From contig CAMLOR010000030.1 of the NCBI GenBank assembly GCA_946481615.1, positions 1 to 22,888 on the forward strand: DNA of 22,888 nt, given 5' to 3'. Source of the stretch: an uncultured Aquimonas sp. GTDB taxonomy: Bacteria; Pseudomonadota; Gammaproteobacteria; Xanthomonadales; Xanthomonadaceae. The translations under genes and the position numbers were made by a program. Below the pieces are notes generated by a model, which was not told the DNA's origin, made no database searches, and saw only the letters and a program-made list of their open reading frames with translations. Of the stretch, positions 8,491-16,007 are shown piece after piece; within the stretch, counting starts at the first letter, position 1; every line of letters starts with the position of its first letter.

Positions 8491-9626
8491 CACGTCTTCC
8501 AGAGCCGCGCGAGGTCGCGGCTGCCGAGCCAGACCGGCAGCGAAAGGAAGGCCGCGGCATTGAGCGCGACGAAACTGCCGGCGGTGGCGGCGAACGGCAC
8601 GCGGCGCATCAGCCGGGGGGCGAGCAGCGTGGCCGCGGCCATCGCGTAGGCCGCGACCTGCAGCCAGAACGCGAGGCGCACCACCGGCGAGTCGGCGAAC
8701 GCGGAGGCCACGAACGCGCCGAGCAGCGCCCACGGCGCCAGCAGGCGCAGCACCTTGTGCGAGATCCACGCGAAGAACACCGGATTGGCGCGCGGCCGCA
8801 TCAGCCATGGCAGCGCCGCGATCAGCTGCCAGTTGCCGGCCAGCGTGCGCAGCTTGCGGCGGAACTCGTGCTGCAGCTCGCGCCCGGGTTCGTCGATCGC
8901 CACCGCGCCGCGCGCCACCCAGATGCGCAGCCCGTCCCGCAGCGCCTGCAGCGGCGTGAACACGTCGTCGAGCAGCAGGCCGGCAGGCAGGGGGCGGAAC
9001 ACACGCGTGCGGATCGCGTACACGGCGCCGCTGGCCGCATGCGCCCAGCCCAGGCGCGCCTCGGCTTCGCGCAGGCGGCGCTCGATGCGGCCGTAGGTGC
9101 CTTCGGCCGCCACCGGATCGGCATCGTCGCCGGCCTCGGCGATGCGCACTTCGCCCGACACCACGCCCACGCGCGGATCGGCGAACGGCGCGATCAGTTC
9201 GGCGAGCGTGCGGGTTTCGAAGCGCTGCCGCGCGTCGGCGAACACCGTGAACGGCGTGGCGACCTGCGTCATCGCGGCATTGAGTGCCACCGCCTTGCCG
9301 CCGGCACGCGGCAGCCGCAGCACCCGCACGCGCGCGTCGCCGATCGCGCGCGCCGCCGCTTCGGTGGCGTCGTCGCTGCCATCGTCCACCACCAGCACGC
9401 GCAGGCGGTCGGCGGGGTAGTCGCATTCGAACAGATTGCGCAGGCGTGCGCCGATGCGCGCGGCCTCGTTGCGTGCGGCGATCACGATCGTGAGCGGCGG
9501 CCGTTCACCGCCGCGGCGCGCGTCGCGGCCGCGCCGCGCGGCCAGGCACACGGCCAGCAGCGGATAGCCGGCATAGGCGTAGGCCGCCAGGGTCAGGCAC
9601 GCGAAGAACCACGGCTCGGCGCTCAT
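8490..9626 (-). CDS. Membrane GT2-family glycosyltransferase (processive-synthase-like fold)
   Basis: This 378-residue protein has one N-terminal membrane helix (about 6-29), a cytosolic GT2 domain and about three to four C-terminal membrane helices (about 283-375). GT2 signatures are VIAARNEAARI (48-58), VVDDGSDD (79-86), a DAR triad at 131-133 where DXD is usual, SGEVRI (157-162), a DD pair at 220-221 where ED is usual, and FRRKLRTLAGNW (255-266), corresponding to the acceptor-site Q/RXXRW region. The layout resembles IcaA/PgaC or cellulose-synthase-like transferases more than soluble repeat-unit GT2 enzymes. It sits between GT4 and a NodB-type deacetylase, with stop-start overlaps on both sides. 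It may add an N-acetylhexosamine that the deacetylase then modifies; that pairing is inference. Confidence 0.88.
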   Translation of the reverse strand: MSAEPWFFACLTLAAYAYAGYPLLAVCLAARRGRDARRGGERPPLTIVIAARNEAARIGARLRNLFECDYPADRLRVLVVDDGSDDATEAAARAIGDARVRVLRLPRAGGKAVALNAAMTQVATPFTVFADARQRFETRTLAELIAPFADPRVGVVSGEVRIAEAGDDADPVAAEGTYGRIERRLREAEARLGWAHAASGAVYAIRTRVFRPLPAGLLLDDVFTPLQALRDGLRIWVARGAVAIDEPGRELQHEFRRKLRTLAGNWQLIAALPWLMRPRANPVFFAWISHKVLRLLAPWALLGAFVASAFADSPVVRLAFWLQVAAYAMAAATLLAPRLMRRVPFAATAGSFVALNAAAFLSLPVWLGSRDLARLWKT

Positions 9627-10393
9627 CGCACCAGCGCCTCGCGCAGCCGCTGATAGCGGTCGTCGCCGATCAGCCGCTTGGGCAGGCGCAGCATGCGGTG
9701 ACGCCACTCGATCGCCTTCACCGCGGGGCCACGCCAGGCCAGGATCTGGTCGAACGCCTGCGATCCGGTGCCGCGCACGATGGCGACGCGCTGCACGAAG
9801 CCCTCCGGCTTGCGATTGTCGCCCGGCGTCGAACCGAACACATGCGCGTAGCCCGCCTCGCGCGCCATCGCCAGTTCGCGTGCACCACCGCGCCCGCCGG
9901 GCAGCGCCAGCATCGCGACGCGGCGGCCGGTGCACGCCTCCAGGAAGTCGCGGCTTTGCACCAGCTCGGCGCGCAGCTCGGACCCGGACAGCGAGGCAAG
10001 GAAGCGATGCGAAGCGCCGTGCGATCCGATCGCCATGCCGGCATCGGAAAGCTCGCGCAGCTGCATGGCGTCGATGCTGCCGCGCCGTCCCACGAAGCCG
10101 CTGGTGACGAAGAACACCGCGCGCAGACCGAGCCGCTGCAGGATGGGCAGCGCGATCCGCGCATCGCTGGCTTCGCCATCGTCGAAGCTCACCATGATCT
10201 CGGGCGAGCGCACGCTGGCCAGGCCGTCGTCGGGCATCCAGGCGTGGCCGCGCTTGTCGCGCACGCGTCGCATCTGGGCGTCGAATTCGGACGGTGCGAC
10301 GCTGTAGCGCGGATCCCAGTGGCCGTCGTCGCGCGGCCCCTCGTGCAGGCCGTGATACATCAGCACCACGAGGCGGGCGGGCAGCGGCGTCAT
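9623..10393 (-). CDS. NodB-type polysaccharide deacetylase
   Basis: This 256-residue protein belongs to carbohydrate esterase family 4. Motif 1 is VSFDDGEAS with D71/D72, motif 2 is GSHGASH with the metal ligands H125 and H129, and motif 3 is the ALPGGRG variant (163-169). Later motifs are weak. The LVVLMYHGL start is common in this family. No signal peptide is visible, so it may act in the cytoplasm on lipid-linked or nucleotide-linked sugars rather than on the exported polymer. Family chemistry is metal-dependent removal of an acetyl group, usually N-acetyl, from a sugar. It overlaps both neighbours by ATGA (9623-9626 and 10390-10393), so it is a fixed member of the EPS operon. Confidence 0.9.
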   Translation of the reverse strand: MTPLPARLVVLMYHGLHEGPRDDGHWDPRYSVAPSEFDAQMRRVRDKRGHAWMPDDGLASVRSPEIMVSFDDGEASDARIALPILQRLGLRAVFFVTSGFVGRRGSIDAMQLRELSDAGMAIGSHGASHRFLASLSGSELRAELVQSRDFLEACTGRRVAMLALPGGRGGARELAMAREAGYAHVFGSTPGDNRKPEGFVQRVAIVRGTGSQAFDQILAWRGPAVKAIEWRHRMLRLPKRLIGDDRYQRLREALVR

Positions 10394-11655
10394 TCGCGTG
10401 CCTGCGCGGCGTGCAACTGCAAGGAGCGCAGCAACAGGCCGAGATAGAGCCAGAAATGCGCGATCATCGGATAGTGCGTGAAACGGTCGCCAAAACCGTT
10501 GCTGCAGATCAGCGCCACGAATGCGCCCGCCGTGCCGAGCGCCAGGCCGTGCGTCCAGCTTCCGGCCGGCGAGAACTTGAGCGCGTAGCGCGCCAGCCGG
10601 CCCATGCTCCAGAACAGCCCGAGCAGCACGGCGCCACCGACGAGGCCCTTCTCGGCCAGCTCGCGCAGGAAGAAGTTGTGCGTATCGGTGCGGTAAGGAT
10701 TGATCTGCGCGTGATGGAAGGTGTGGAAGCCCGAACCCAGCAGCGGCCGCTGCGCGAACTGCTCGCGCGCCACCTGCCAGAACTCGAAGCGATGTTCGGT
10801 GCTTTCGTCGCGGCGGCCTTCCTCGATCTCGATGCTGCCGAAGCGTTCCATCACCGAGGGCGGCAGCACGCTGGGCAGCAACATCACGCCGAGCACCGCC
10901 GGCAGCAGCAGGCGCAGCCCCGCGCGCCGCAGCAACACGACCACGGCCACGCCGAGCAGGCCGGCGACATAGGCCGTGCGCGAATAGCTCAGCACCACGC
11001 CCGTGCCGGCGCCGAGGGCGGCCAGCGCGAACACCAGCCGCCAGCGCCAGCCCTCGCGCAGCGTGATGGCGAGGGCGAGCGCCACCAGCGCCGCCGTCAG
11101 GCACCAGGCGCCGAACTCGTTGGCACCCAGCTCCGTGAAGGTGCCCGAGATGCGCAGATCGTGGCTGTAGTGCCAGGAGCTGACCGCGGCGTGCTGGTCC
11201 AGCGCCACCCTCACGACGTAGGGCAGCGGCAGCAGCGACGCCAGCAGCAGATGCCGCACGGCGCGCTCGTCGGTGGCGCTCATCTGCGCCAGGAACAGGA
11301 AGGCGATCGCGATCGACTGGTCCTTGAGGATGTTGGGATGCGAAGCGCCGTCCGGCACGTTCGCCAGCCCCACGAACAGGGCGAGCGCCGACATCGCGAG
11401 ATAGGCGAAGGTCCAGCCGTTGAGGCCGGGCCCGCGCACCAGCCGGCCGCCCACGTGCCAGGCGCCGACCAGCGACGCCACGAACATCGCATTGAGGAAG
11501 TTGATGCCGCCGGGCAGTTTGGGCAGATGCAGTTCGTAGACGTTCTGCAGCGGGATCAGGAAGACGAAGGCGAGAAAGGCCCAGTTCTGCGGCGCATGAC
11601 GCTCGCGCACCGCGGCCTGCGGCCAGGCGGCGACGGCTTCGCCGGCGGCGTTCAT
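10390..11655 (-). CDS. Wzy/O-antigen-ligase-family membrane protein (probable EPS polymerase)
   Basis: This 421-residue protein has about ten to twelve hydrophobic segments and the O-antigen ligase/Wzy_C signature (PF04932 type): SYSRTAYVAGLLG (224-236), EHRFEFWQVAREQF (287-300), PLLGSGFHTFHH (304-315) and TDTHNFFLRELAEKGLVGG (323-341) in a large periplasmic loop. Family members join lipid-linked repeat units into polymer (Wzy) or ligate glycans to lipid A (WaaL). The location beside Wzz-, Wza- and Wzx-like genes favours polymerase. It is coupled by ATGA overlaps to the upstream GT4 and the downstream deacetylase. Families of this fold cannot be separated into Wzy and ligase by sequence alone. 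Confidence 0.87.
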   Translation of the reverse strand: MNAAGEAVAAWPQAAVRERHAPQNWAFLAFVFLIPLQNVYELHLPKLPGGINFLNAMFVASLVGAWHVGGRLVRGPGLNGWTFAYLAMSALALFVGLANVPDGASHPNILKDQSIAIAFLFLAQMSATDERAVRHLLLASLLPLPYVVRVALDQHAAVSSWHYSHDLRISGTFTELGANEFGAWCLTAALVALALAITLREGWRWRLVFALAALGAGTGVVLSYSRTAYVAGLLGVAVVVLLRRAGLRLLLPAVLGVMLLPSVLPPSVMERFGSIEIEEGRRDESTEHRFEFWQVAREQFAQRPLLGSGFHTFHHAQINPYRTDTHNFFLRELAEKGLVGGAVLLGLFWSMGRLARYALKFSPAGSWTHGLALGTAGAFVALICSNGFGDRFTHYPMIAHFWLYLGLLLRSLQLHAAQARE

Positions 11656-12737
11656 GCGGCGAGCGCCTCGTCGTAGACGCGCTCGTAGGCATCGGCCATG
11701 CGCGCCACCGAGTAGCGCTGCGCCACGCGTTCGCGCAGCTCCGGGCGCGGCTCGCCGCGCGGCCGCAACTGCCGCAGTTCGGCGGCCAGCGCCACCCAGT
11801 CGTCCGGCGGCACCATGCGGCAGTCGGGCAGGTCGCGCAGCACGTCGGGCACGGCGCCCACCGCGCTGGCGATCACCGGCGTGCCGCAGGCCAGGGCTTC
11901 GAGCACGGTGAGCGGCATGCCTTCGGTGAGCGAGGGCAGCACGAAGGCATCGAGCTGCGGATACCACTGCTCGAGCGCATCGCTGTTGCCGGGCAGGCGC
12001 ACGTGGCCATGCAGGCCGCTGCGCGCGATCAGCGCTTCGAGCGCCGGCCGCAGTTCGCCTTCGCCGTGCACGACCAGTTCGATGTCGAGGCCGCGTCCGC
12101 GGCATTCGGCCACCGCCAGCAACAGTCGATCGAGGCCCTTCTCGGGCGACAGCCGCGCCGCGGCGCCGATGTGCAGACGCGTGCCGCGGTCGCCCGCCGG
12201 CGGCTGCGGGCGGAAACGTTCGAGATCGATGCCGTTGTCGATGCGGCGTACGCGTTGCTCGCGCACGCCCGCCTGCGCGAGCTGCGCGGCGATGGCGTCC
12301 GACACCGCGCACACCCGCTCGAAGCCGCGCAGGAAGCGCATCTCCAGGGCGCGATAGAGCTTGAGCCGGTTGTCGTCCTGCAGCCAGCCGTGCATCGTCG
12401 CCACGAGGCGCAGCCCGAGTCCCATCGACGCCAGCCCGCCATAGACCACCGATTTGTAGTCGTGGCAATGCAGCACGCGTGTGCCCTGCGCGGCGGTGGC
12501 CTCGAGATGCGCGCGCAGGCGCTGCACGCAGCCCAGGTCGACCGGTCCGCGGCAGGCCAGCGCCAGCGTCGGAACGCCGCGGCGCCGGGCGGCATCGAGC
12601 AGGTCCTGGCCGTGTGCAAAGCCCGCCAGCAGCGGAGCGCCGCCGCGCCGCACCTGTTCGCCGCACAGGCCCAGCAGCATGTGTTCGGCGCCGTAAAGGC
12701 CGATGGACGAGCGCAGATGGACGACCTGCGCCGTCAT
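11652..12737 (-). CDS. GT4-family glycosyltransferase
   Basis: This is a 361-residue GT-B enzyme. The N-terminal domain begins VVHLRSSIGLYGAEHML (5-21), where the GXE element of GT4 acceptor domains is seen as GAE. DNGIDLERF (167-175) is the interdomain motif. The donor domain has AARLSPEKGLDRLL (193-206), HGEGELR and the EX7E motif TEGMPLTVLEALACGTPVIAS, with E272 and E280. It is expected to transfer a hexose or related sugar from a nucleotide donor to the growing lipid-linked repeat unit at the inner face of the membrane. ATGA overlaps join it to the preceding GT4 (12734-12737) and to the polymerase gene (11652-11655). Donor and linkage are unknown. Confidence 0.9.
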   Translation of the reverse strand: MTAQVVHLRSSIGLYGAEHMLLGLCGEQVRRGGAPLLAGFAHGQDLLDAARRRGVPTLALACRGPVDLGCVQRLRAHLEATAAQGTRVLHCHDYKSVVYGGLASMGLGLRLVATMHGWLQDDNRLKLYRALEMRFLRGFERVCAVSDAIAAQLAQAGVREQRVRRIDNGIDLERFRPQPPAGDRGTRLHIGAAARLSPEKGLDRLLLAVAECRGRGLDIELVVHGEGELRPALEALIARSGLHGHVRLPGNSDALEQWYPQLDAFVLPSLTEGMPLTVLEALACGTPVIASAVGAVPDVLRDLPDCRMVPPDDWVALAAELRQLRPRGEPRPELRERVAQRYSVARMADAYERVYDEALAA

Positions 12738-13972
12738 CGCGGCACCAGCCCGGGTTTGCATTCGCGGTAGAGCGCGTCGAACCCGTCGATCAGCGCGCGT
12801 AGCGAGAAACGCCGTTCGACGCACGCGCGCCCGAGGTTGCCCATCAGGCGCGCACGCTGTGGATCGGAGGCCAGCGCATGCAGCGCATAGGCGAGGGCAT
12901 CCGGGGTACGCGGCGGCACCAGCAGACCGGTGACATCGGCCTCCACGACTTCGGGATTGCCGCCCACGGCCGTCGCTACCGCCGGCAGTCCGCAGGCCAT
13001 GGCTTCGAGCAGCGCGTTCGACATGCCCTCGGTGCCCGAGGCCAGCGCGAAGGCATCGAGCAACGGCAGCACGGTCTCGATGTCCTTGCGTTCGCCGAGG
13101 AAATGCACGCGACCGGCGAGGCCGGCCAGCGACACTTGCGCGCCGAGTTCCGCGTGCAGCGGGCCCTCGCCGATCAGCACCAGTTGCAACTGCGGCAGAC
13201 TGTCGGCGATCAGCGCGAAGGCCTCGATCAGATCGGCATGCCGCTTCACCGGCACCAGGCGCGCGGCGCAGCCGATCAGGAACCCTTGCGGCGGCAGGCC
13301 GGCGTGCAGGCGGTGCAGGGTGCGATCGGTGGCACGCAGCGGGGCGAAGCGCGCGGTGTCGACGCCGTTCGGCAGGCAGCGCAACTTCGCCGCACCCGTG
13401 CCTTCCCGTGCTCGCACTTCCTCGAGCACCGCCTGCGAGGGCCCGATCAACCAGTCGAAGCGCGGATTGAGACGACGGAACGCCAAGCGCAGTCGTGGGC
13501 TCTTCTGGAAGCCGGTATCGCGCCGGTTGCTGATGCGCACGGCCTCGGCCGGCCCGCGCGGCAGCAGGGCGTTGATGAGATCGGATTTCTCGTGCTGCGA
13601 TTGCACGATGTCGTAGCAGCCGGCCAGCATGCGCCGGCGCAGTTCGCGCCAGACGGCGAGGCCGCGCGCGCCGTACACGGCGTCGACCGGGCGGTATTCG
13701 AAGCGCACGCAGTCGGCGGGCGGCAGGCGGCAGGCGGGGTCGAGCGCTTCGGGCGGTTCGGAAAGCTGCACCAGATCCACACAGTAGCGCTCGGCGTCGA
13801 GCCCGAGCAGCAGATTGCGCAGGAAGCGCTCGCTGCCGCCCGGCCCGAGGATGGGCGTGTCGGTGAGCAGCAGCAGGCGCAGGCGATGGCGCGCGTAGCG
13901 GCGCCGCGTTTCGGTGTCGCCCGCGGCGGGGCTGCCGATCAACGCCTGCATCGTATCGCGCAGCGCGTTCAT
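12734..13972 (-). CDS. GT4-family glycosyltransferase
   Basis: This 412-residue GT-B enzyme has an extra N-terminal tail of about 30 residues before the first strand (LRLLLLTDTP). GPGGSERFLRNLL (43-55) is the acceptor-domain loop of GT4 enzymes. CLPNGVDTARF (199-209) is the interdomain motif. The donor domain has CAARLVPVKRHADLIEAF (235-252), IGEGPLHAEL and EGMSNALLEAMACGLPAVAT, with the EX7E glutamates E315 and E323. It is expected to add a sugar to the EPS repeat unit. It follows the beta-barrel gene with an ATGA overlap (13969-13972). It is not a close duplicate of the next GT4: the two share only family motifs. Confidence 0.9.
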   Translation of the reverse strand: MNALRDTMQALIGSPAAGDTETRRRYARHRLRLLLLTDTPILGPGGSERFLRNLLLGLDAERYCVDLVQLSEPPEALDPACRLPPADCVRFEYRPVDAVYGARGLAVWRELRRRMLAGCYDIVQSQHEKSDLINALLPRGPAEAVRISNRRDTGFQKSPRLRLAFRRLNPRFDWLIGPSQAVLEEVRAREGTGAAKLRCLPNGVDTARFAPLRATDRTLHRLHAGLPPQGFLIGCAARLVPVKRHADLIEAFALIADSLPQLQLVLIGEGPLHAELGAQVSLAGLAGRVHFLGERKDIETVLPLLDAFALASGTEGMSNALLEAMACGLPAVATAVGGNPEVVEADVTGLLVPPRTPDALAYALHALASDPQRARLMGNLGRACVERRFSLRALIDGFDALYRECKPGLVPR

Positions 13973-15270
13973 CGCGTGCCTCCGAGGAAGACCAGGAACA
14001 GCGACAGCACGTTCTCGCGGAAGGACGCTTCCGGTGCATCGCTCTCGCGCCGGTAATGCGACCAGCCGCCGCGCAGCGCCCAGCGCGGCGCCAGGCGGCG
14101 CTCGGCGGCGAGCGTGAGCTGCAGGTCGCGGTCGCGGCGGTCCTGTTCGTCGAAAACGAAGCGCTCGAGCAGGGCATTGCCCGAAAGCGCCCAGTGCGTG
14201 GAAAGCCGCAGCCGGCCATCCAAACGCAGGCCGCGCGATCGGCGATCCAGTTGCAGGCTCTCATCGAGATAGTCGTAGTCGCGATCGAACACGCCGAGCG
14301 TGAATTCGCTGCGCACCGCTCGGCGTTGCCAGCCCAACTCGGCGTCGTGCAGTTCGTAGACATTGGCGTCCACGCGCCAGCGCCGGCTGGCATCGTGCAG
14401 CGCCTGGCCGGCGAGCAACTGGCGCGCCAGATCGCGGCCGGCGTCGGAGAGTTCGTGCACCACGCCCACGCGCAAGGTGTCGGCCGACCGTGGCGTCCAG
14501 CGCAAGGCGCCGCGGAAGGACGGGCGCGAGCGGTCGGGCAGGGTGTGCTCGTGTTCGATCCAGGTGTGGCCGAGCGCGAGATTCAACCCCAGGCGCGGCG
14601 TCTCGTTCTCGAAACGCAGCAGCGCGTCGTGGCGCGTGAAGCCTGGTTCGGACGACAGATCGAAATCGATCTTGCTGCTTTCGGTGGCGAGTGACCACGC
14701 GCGCACGGCATCGCTGCGCCGCTGCAGCGTCATCCCCAGCGAGAGGCGGTCGTGATCGAACTCGGGCGTCACTTCGGCTTCGCCGCGGCTGGCGAGGGCG
14801 TCGAAGCGTGCGTTCCAGCCGCGCGGATCGCCGAGCAACAGCGTGGGACCGGTGAGCAGCACGTTGGTCTGCTGGCGATTGTCGGGCGCGTCCGCGAGCA
14901 GCGGATCGATCGATTCGACGTCGGCGTGGTCCTGCAGCGTCCAGTAGAGGCGGCGCGGCAGGATCGAAAAGTCGATCGCGGCCGAGAGGCGCGCCCGCAG
15001 CTCGTCGCTCTCGCCCGCATCGAGCGATTGCTCGGCCTCGATCAGGCCCTGGCCGCGCGATTGCCAGCGCTCGCCGCGATGCAGCAGCGAGAACTCCGCA
15101 CGCGGCACCAGCAGCAGATCGTCGAGCGGATCGCGCTCCGTGCGCAGGCGGTTGTCGCTGTATTGCAGCCCCGCCGCCAGCTCGTAGCGGAAGTGGTCGC
15201 GTTCCTGCGCGACCGCAGGGGCCGCCAGCGCGAGCGCCACGGCCAGGGCCAGCCCGCGGCGCGCGCTCAC
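13969..15270 (-). CDS. Outer-membrane beta-barrel protein of the EPS operon
   Basis: This is a 433-residue protein starting at GTG (15270-15268). Residues 1-22 are a Sec signal peptide ending APAVAQ before ERDHF. The mature part is dominated by alternating polar/hydrophobic strands with many Arg, Asp, Glu and aromatic residues (YELAAGLQYSDNRL, LGLNLALGHTWIEHEH, WALRGGWSHYRRES) and has no other recognisable domain. This is the pattern of BBP2-type porins and of the uncharacterised 'PEP-CTERM system associated' barrel family. It lies directly between the CpsD-like gene and the first GT4, overlapping both by 4 nt. A role as outer-membrane exit channel for the polymer is inferred from position and from the short OPX protein in the same operon. 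Confidence 0.8.
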   Translation of the reverse strand: MSARRGLALAVALALAAPAVAQERDHFRYELAAGLQYSDNRLRTERDPLDDLLLVPRAEFSLLHRGERWQSRGQGLIEAEQSLDAGESDELRARLSAAIDFSILPRRLYWTLQDHADVESIDPLLADAPDNRQQTNVLLTGPTLLLGDPRGWNARFDALASRGEAEVTPEFDHDRLSLGMTLQRRSDAVRAWSLATESSKIDFDLSSEPGFTRHDALLRFENETPRLGLNLALGHTWIEHEHTLPDRSRPSFRGALRWTPRSADTLRVGVVHELSDAGRDLARQLLAGQALHDASRRWRVDANVYELHDAELGWQRRAVRSEFTLGVFDRDYDYLDESLQLDRRSRGLRLDGRLRLSTHWALSGNALLERFVFDEQDRRDRDLQLTLAAERRLAPRWALRGGWSHYRRESDAPEASFRENVLSLFLVFLGGTR

Positions 15271-16007
15271 GGCAGCCGGTTGAACACCACGCCCGCGAAC
15301 CGCGCCGGATCGAAGGCGTGCGCGGCTTGCAGGAAGTGTTCGTCGGTGTGCATGCCTTCGCCGGCCACCAGCACCACCAGATCGGCGCGTTCGGCCAGCA
15401 GGCGCGCCTCGGGCGCGCCGCGCGCGGGCGGGGCGTCGAGCACCACGCAGCGGTCGGCGTAGCGGCCGCGCAGTTCGTCGACGAGGGCGCGCATGCGCAG
15501 CGAGGCTAGGCGGTCGCCGCCGTGCAGCGAGGCTCCGCCCGACGGGATCACGCGCAGGCGCGGCACGCCGACCGGATGCAGGATGGCTTCCACGCCGATG
15601 TCGTGGTCGCGCAGGTAATCGATCAGGCCGGCGCCTTCGATGTCGAACACGCGATCGGCGGTGGGGCGGCGCAGGTTGCAGTCCACCAGCAGCGCGGTGC
15701 GATCCTCGTCGAGCGCGATCGCGGCCGCCAGGTTGCGCGCCACGAAGCTGGTGCCGCAGCCGACGCGCACGCCGGTGACGAGGATCACCGGATTGGCAAC
15801 CGGGCTGGCCTGCAGCAGCCGCGTGCGCAGTTCGCGGAACAGATCGACGCTGCGCGGATCGCCGAATTCCGGATGGATGATGCGATGTGCTTCGAACCGC
15901 TGCGGCGTCGCCGGCACGCCGGTGCGCATGCGCGTGATGTGGCCCGAATGCGGATGCGGCGCGCCCGTCAGGCGCGAGGTGCGCAGCAGGGCATGGGAAT
16001 CGCTCAT
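15267..16007 (-). CDS. CpsD/BY-kinase-like P-loop protein with a degenerate Walker A
   Basis: This 246-residue cytoplasmic protein is related to the ATPase half of Wzc-type bacterial tyrosine kinases. DLFRELRTRLL (55-65) is the usual EFRELRTNL-like helix. The Walker A region reads TGVRVGCGTSF (78-88), so the catalytic lysine position is T86 (codon ACC at 15752-15750). Walker A' is LLVDCNLRRP (106-115, D109) and Walker B is CVVLDAPPA (187-195, D191). There is no C-terminal tyrosine cluster, and the protein ends FNRLP. It is coupled to the Wzz-like gene (ATGA 16004-16007), as expected for a separated PCP-2/kinase pair. The missing lysine suggests weak or absent kinase activity. It may act as a structural or nucleotide-sensing partner of the Wzz-like protein. 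Confidence 0.85.
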   Translation of the reverse strand: MSDSHALLRTSRLTGAPHPHSGHITRMRTGVPATPQRFEAHRIIHPEFGDPRSVDLFRELRTRLLQASPVANPVILVTGVRVGCGTSFVARNLAAAIALDEDRTALLVDCNLRRPTADRVFDIEGAGLIDYLRDHDIGVEAILHPVGVPRLRVIPSGGASLHGGDRLASLRMRALVDELRGRYADRCVVLDAPPARGAPEARLLAERADLVVLVAGEGMHTDEHFLQAAHAFDPARFAGVVFNRLP

